From Akkermansiaceae bacterium (GTDB taxonomy: Bacteria; Verrucomicrobiota; Verrucomicrobiia; Verrucomicrobiales; Akkermansiaceae), in NCBI GenBank assembly GCA_011524615.1, contig WTJZ01000114.1:1-9915 (forward strand): a DNA stretch of 9,915 nucleotides. The letters run 5' to 3'. Below, piece after piece: positions 7,303 through 9,915 of this stretch. How positions within the stretch are numbered: position 1 is the stretch's first letter; each line of letters begins with the position of its first letter. Below the pieces are notes generated by a model. It was not told where the DNA came from, made no database searches, and worked only from the letters and a program-made list of their open reading frames with translations. The position numbers and the translations under genes were made by a program.

Positions 7303-8016
7303 ATGGAGATCAGTGTCCAGACACTGGTTTGGTGGATCTTAGCGAACCTCGTCGCGCTCTCATTCGCGATCTTTAGTTGGTCGGGCTGTTACTACCTCTT
7401 TAACTTTCCAGAGATCCCTCGTAACTTCGAGATCCTACAACAGGTAGGGAGAGTCGGAAAGGTGCAAGCCTTTACCCCGCTCACCGCCCCAGCAACGAGC
7501 TCTGCCTCACCAGAGGAGCTCTACGAACTCTTCTACACACTGAGCGAGGAAAAGATCGCGGAGTTTAACAAGATGCTCCTCCGTGGCTATATCACGAACT
7601 ACGAGAAGATCCCCGTCTATCGTTACCTCTCTGGGGAATTCCGCATCCTAGAGGTCAGAGCTCTCACGGAGGAGGACATCATCTCCCCCGGACTCATGAT
7701 CCAGGCCCGAGCCTTTGTGAAGTCTGACAAAAATGAGATCAGCAGCCCGTACCCTATGGTCGTTGATTATCTCATCCCTACTGATGCCACAGACGCCATT
7801 GATAACTTCCAGGCCGGCGACCTCTTTCAGGTCAAGAAGTCGCTCCACTGCGGTAGTATCCTCCATGTCAAAAAAGAGGGCCGAAAGGATGACCCGACAC
7901 TCAAATGTGTCGTCGTCCCTCTCGCGTATAACGTCTACATTACTCCAGATAGGCAAGAGCTAACCCTCACACCTCCCTCCAAAATCAACATTTCAGCGCC
8001 GCTTCCACCTCGCTAA
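7303..8016 (+). CDS. Membrane-anchored protein of unknown function, Verrucomicrobia-type
   Basis: 237 residues from the ATG at 7303, chosen because AAAGGAG lies 12 bases upstream and the membrane helix follows at once. An in-frame ATG at 7249 would add 18 polar residues without a ribosome binding site. One helix (about 8-28, rich in Trp, Leu and Ala) is followed by FNFPEIPRNFEIL (33-45), a Pro/Ala/Thr/Ser linker (54-70), an acidic helical part with EELYELFYTLSEEKIAEFNK (71-90), then LLRGYITNYEKIPVYRYLSG (92-111) and a strand-rich C-terminal half. This order resembles Verrucomicrobia membrane proteins I recall with a helix, a PE-P motif, a leucine/glutamate-rich helix and an xYIxNYxxxxxVPYxxG-like segment; none has a known function to my knowledge. 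The soluble part is probably periplasmic. It follows the iron-sulfur carrier by 60 bases and is followed by a terminator-like hairpin. Confidence 0.78.
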   Translation: MEISVQTLVWWILANLVALSFAIFSWSGCYYLFNFPEIPRNFEILQQVGRVGKVQAFTPLTAPATSSASPEELYELFYTLSEEKIAEFNKMLLRGYITNYEKIPVYRYLSGEFRILEVRALTEEDIISPGLMIQARAFVKSDKNEISSPYPMVVDYLIPTDATDAIDNFQAGDLFQVKKSLHCGSILHVKKEGRKDDPTLKCVVVPLAYNVYITPDRQELTLTPPSKINISAPLPPR

Positions 8017-8035
8017 ATCGAAGATTTTCTATCCA

Positions 8036-8077
8036 ATTTTAGGTTTTATTTTTTTTTGTATTCACCTTAAAATTTTT
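8036..8077 (+). terminator. AT-rich terminator-like hairpin after the membrane protein gene
   Basis: ATTTTAGGT (8036-8044) can pair with ACCTTAAAAT (8064-8073), with one bulged base and a T-rich loop, and TTTTT follows at 8073-8077. It begins 20 bases after the stop and separates this transcript from the ackA promoter. The stem is AT-rich and thus weak; the long T-run in the loop could itself be only AT-rich promoter-upstream sequence. Confidence 0.4.
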
Positions 8078-8101
8078 CATAGTACGCATGCGCGAGACGG
8101 G

Positions 8102-8130
8102 TTGACGACCTCATATTTCGGGGGCATAAG
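8102..8130 (+). promoter_or_regulatory. Promoter candidate for ackA-pta
   Basis: TTGACG (8102-8107), a 17-base spacer and CATAAG (8125-8130) match the housekeeping consensus at five of six and four of six positions. Transcription would start near 8137, leaving a leader of only about 11 bases before the ackA ATG at 8148. That leader has no ribosome binding site (it ends CTCCCCC). An eight-base palindrome CGCATGCG (8085-8092) lies just upstream and an AT-rich tract upstream of that could act as an UP-like element. Confidence 0.45.
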
Positions 8131-8147
8131 AAGCAAAATTCTCCCCC

Positions 8148-9338
8148 ATGATTACACTTGCACTCAACGCTGGCAGCTCATCTCTGAAGTACTCAGTCCT
8201 CGACACAAAACGAGAGGAAACCCTCATCGAGGGCCGTGTCGAAAGGATCAACACTGGCTCCCCTGAGGGACAAATTGTCCTCGATGGTGAGAAGCAGCTC
8301 TTCACTCTTGAAGAGGATTCTCATAAGTGTGCCGTAGTGATGGTTTTTGAAAAGATTAATGCCTACCTCGCGCAAAGTGGCCAACAGATCGAGGCCGTGG
8401 GCCATCGCGTCGTCCATGGTGGCAGCCTCTTCTCCGTTCCCACTCGTATCACCGAGTCCGTACTCTCAGACATTCGGTCCCTGAGTCCTCTCGCCCCTCT
8501 GCATAACCCTGCTAACGCAGATGTGATCGAGGTCGCCCTCGCCGAATTCCCACAGCTACCTCATGTAGCCGTATTCGACACCGCTTATCACCAGACGATC
8601 TCAGAAGAGGTCTACCGCTACGCAGTCCCTAATGAGTGGTACGACCAGTATCAAGTTCGTCGCTACGGCTTCCACGGCACTAGCCATTCCTATGTCTCGC
8701 GTAAGGCTATCGAGACGTTCAACCTCTCCCCTGAGAACTCTAACATCATCGTCGCTCACCTCGGTAATGGCTGTAGTGCTACTGCTATCCACGGTGGCAA
8801 GAGTGTAGACACAACCATGGGGCTCAGCCCGCTAGAGGGATTCGTCATGGGCACCCGCTCAGGGAATGTCGACCCGAACCTCCACTCCTACATCGCGGCC
8901 CAAGCAGGCCTCTCACTCGACGAGATCACCAACATCCTCAATAAGAAGTCAGGCATCTACGCCCTCTCTGGTGGAGAATCAGACATGCGTAACCTACAGG
9001 AGATGATCAACCGTGGAGATGAGAGCGCTCAGCGCGCAGAGAGCGTCTTCGTCTACCGCTTGGCTAAGGAGATCCTCGGCCTCATGGCTGCGCTCCCTGG
9101 ATCGCTCGATGTCCTCGTCTTCACAGGCGGCATCGGTGAGAATAACAGCGTCATCAGAGAGAAGCTCTGTGCCCGTCTCGCCTCCCTCGATATCGAGCTC
9201 AACCTAGAGGAGAACGCGATCCGCAGCCCTGAGATCAGAGCCATCTCACAGCCAGATAGCCAACTCGTCGCCATCATCCCAACCAACGAAGAACTCGAGA
9301 TCGCCATCCAAACCGAACAAGTCGTCACCGCAGCATGA
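8148..9338 (+). CDS. ackA: Acetate kinase
   Basis: 396 residues, the usual length. It catalyses acetate + ATP to acetyl phosphate + ADP, reversibly, in the cytoplasm. The ASKHA fold motifs are all present: MITLALNAGSSSLKY at the start with Asn7, GHRVVHGG (85-92) with Arg87, FDTAYH (143-148) with catalytic Asp144, YGFHGTSH (173-180) with His176, HLGNGCS (204-210) with Asn207, DTTMG, GTRSGNVDP (235-243) with catalytic Arg237, FTGGIGEN (325-332), and IPTNEELEIA (377-386) with metal ligand Glu381. Residue roles are taken by analogy with the Methanosarcina enzyme. The SGG-E-SDMR loop (274-281) is slightly different from the usual SG-(V/I)-S-SD-x-R. The start is fixed by the conserved N-terminus although no ribosome binding site is seen. 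The stop overlaps the pta start as ATGA, indicating translational coupling. Confidence 0.98.
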   Translation: MITLALNAGSSSLKYSVLDTKREETLIEGRVERINTGSPEGQIVLDGEKQLFTLEEDSHKCAVVMVFEKINAYLAQSGQQIEAVGHRVVHGGSLFSVPTRITESVLSDIRSLSPLAPLHNPANADVIEVALAEFPQLPHVAVFDTAYHQTISEEVYRYAVPNEWYDQYQVRRYGFHGTSHSYVSRKAIETFNLSPENSNIIVAHLGNGCSATAIHGGKSVDTTMGLSPLEGFVMGTRSGNVDPNLHSYIAAQAGLSLDEITNILNKKSGIYALSGGESDMRNLQEMINRGDESAQRAESVFVYRLAKEILGLMAALPGSLDVLVFTGGIGENNSVIREKLCARLASLDIELNLEENAIRSPEIRAISQPDSQLVAIIPTNEELEIAIQTEQVVTAA

Positions 9339-9915
9339 AACACATCTTCCTCACCATTCCTGCTGGAGCAGAACCAGGCCTGACCTCCGTCAGTCTCGGT
9401 CTCTTACACAGCCTTGACCGAAACGGTATCAATGCAGGCTTCTACAAGCCCTTTAGCCAATCTCATGACCCGATAGAAGTCGACCGCTCACGGCTCTACC
9501 TAGAGGCTGTTACAGACCTCTGTCCTCCCCCCTCGATGAGTAAGGATCTCTTCGAGGCAAAGGTGCAAGAAGGGCAGATCGATGACCTCCTCTCAGAAGT
9601 ACTCGAGAATGTCGACCAACTCCTGACTAAGCATGACGTCGTCGTCGTCGAGGGCCTCCTCCCTACCGCCGACCTCTCCGTCGCAGATGAGCTCAATATC
9701 GGCATCGCACGCTCTCTCAATGCAGAAGTCGTCATCGTCAAGCAACAGCAAAACGAATCCCTCGAGGAGGTGAAGAAGTCTCTCGACCAATTTGTCTCGA
9801 ACCTCCCTGCCGCTTATAAGACGACCCAACCAGCCGTCATCCTCAACCGCGTCGCAGAGTATCAAGGAAAGAAGATCGATCTAGGGAACTTCCAAGAAGC
9901 CCTCAGCACCTATCG
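9335..9915 (+). CDS. pta: Phosphate acetyltransferase, N-terminal domain (3' end outside window)
   Basis: The frame is open from the ATG at 9335 to the window edge, 193 full codons. The sequence matches the BioD-like N-terminal domain of long-form (about 700-residue) Pta: a degenerate P-loop IPAGAEPGLTSVSLGLL (8-24), a YKPFSQ strand (37-42), VVVVEGLLPT (102-111), LNIGIARSLNAEVVIV (120-135) and the strand AVILNRV (167-173), in the same order as E. coli Pta. Long-form Pta converts acetyl-CoA + phosphate to acetyl phosphate + CoA; catalysis sits in the C-terminal domain, which is not visible here, while the N-terminal domain is regulatory in enterobacteria. Placement directly behind ackA with a 4-base overlap supports the call strongly. 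A stand-alone BioD-like protein is the only alternative and would need the missing sequence to exclude. Confidence 0.94.
   Translation, partial: MKHIFLTIPAGAEPGLTSVSLGLLHSLDRNGINAGFYKPFSQSHDPIEVDRSRLYLEAVTDLCPPPSMSKDLFEAKVQEGQIDDLLSEVLENVDQLLTKHDVVVVEGLLPTADLSVADELNIGIARSLNAEVVIVKQQQNESLEEVKKSLDQFVSNLPAAYKTTQPAVILNRVAEYQGKKIDLGNFQEALSTY

Noticed and set aside
8045..8058. T-rich tract as a phase-variable homopolymer
   Set aside because: It lies between genes and far upstream of the likely -35 element, and nothing shows length variation. It is better explained as part of the terminator-like spacer.
9496..9865. Two minus-strand open frames opposite pta
   Set aside because: Their translations are Ser/Arg or Asp/Leu-rich mirror products of the CTC/GTC/GAC codon bias. 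The plus strand encodes the recognisable Pta domain.

Overview
The window looks like a chromosomal segment of a Verrucomicrobiota bacterium, probably order Verrucomicrobiales. The main evidence is the gene at the left edge, the 3' part of a Verru_Chthon cassette protein A, a family I know only from this phylum. A single-helix membrane protein at 7303-8016 also resembles proteins I recall only from Verrucomicrobiota. The remaining genes are bacterial housekeeping genes that do not narrow the lineage. I see no phage, insertion sequence, CRISPR array, toxin-antitoxin or defence locus, and no rRNA or tRNA gene.

Layout. (1) 1-2312, plus strand: end of Verru_Chthon protein A, then after 11 bases a gene for a small exported basic protein of unknown function. 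This block is visibly more AT-rich than the rest. (2) 2309-5399, minus strand, read right to left: a sodium:alanine-type symporter (AGCS family), RuvA and exonuclease III. The exonuclease gene converges on the exported-protein gene so tightly that both stop codons lie in one TTAA. (3) 5400-5576: divergent intergenic region. (4) 5577-8016, plus strand: a membrane fusion (HlyD/RND adaptor) protein, an A-type iron-sulfur carrier of the IscA/HesB family, and the unknown membrane-anchored protein. (5) 8017-8147: AT-rich spacer with a terminator-like hairpin followed by a good promoter match. (6) 8148-9915, plus strand: acetate kinase (ackA) and, overlapping by ATGA, the N-terminal part of phosphate acetyltransferase (pta), which runs off the right edge.

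How the genes work together. ackA-pta is the one clear pathway unit and interconverts acetyl-CoA and acetate through acetyl phosphate. RuvA and exonuclease III are both DNA repair proteins on the same strand, but they act in different pathways and are separated by 95 bases. The adaptor protein lacks its pump gene here, and the iron-sulfur carrier sits outside any isc or suf cluster. The exported protein behind Verru_Chthon protein A is the best candidate for new biology, because the cassette itself (pseudopilin-like proteins of unknown role) is uncharacterised. I did not find a convincing complete novel system in the window.
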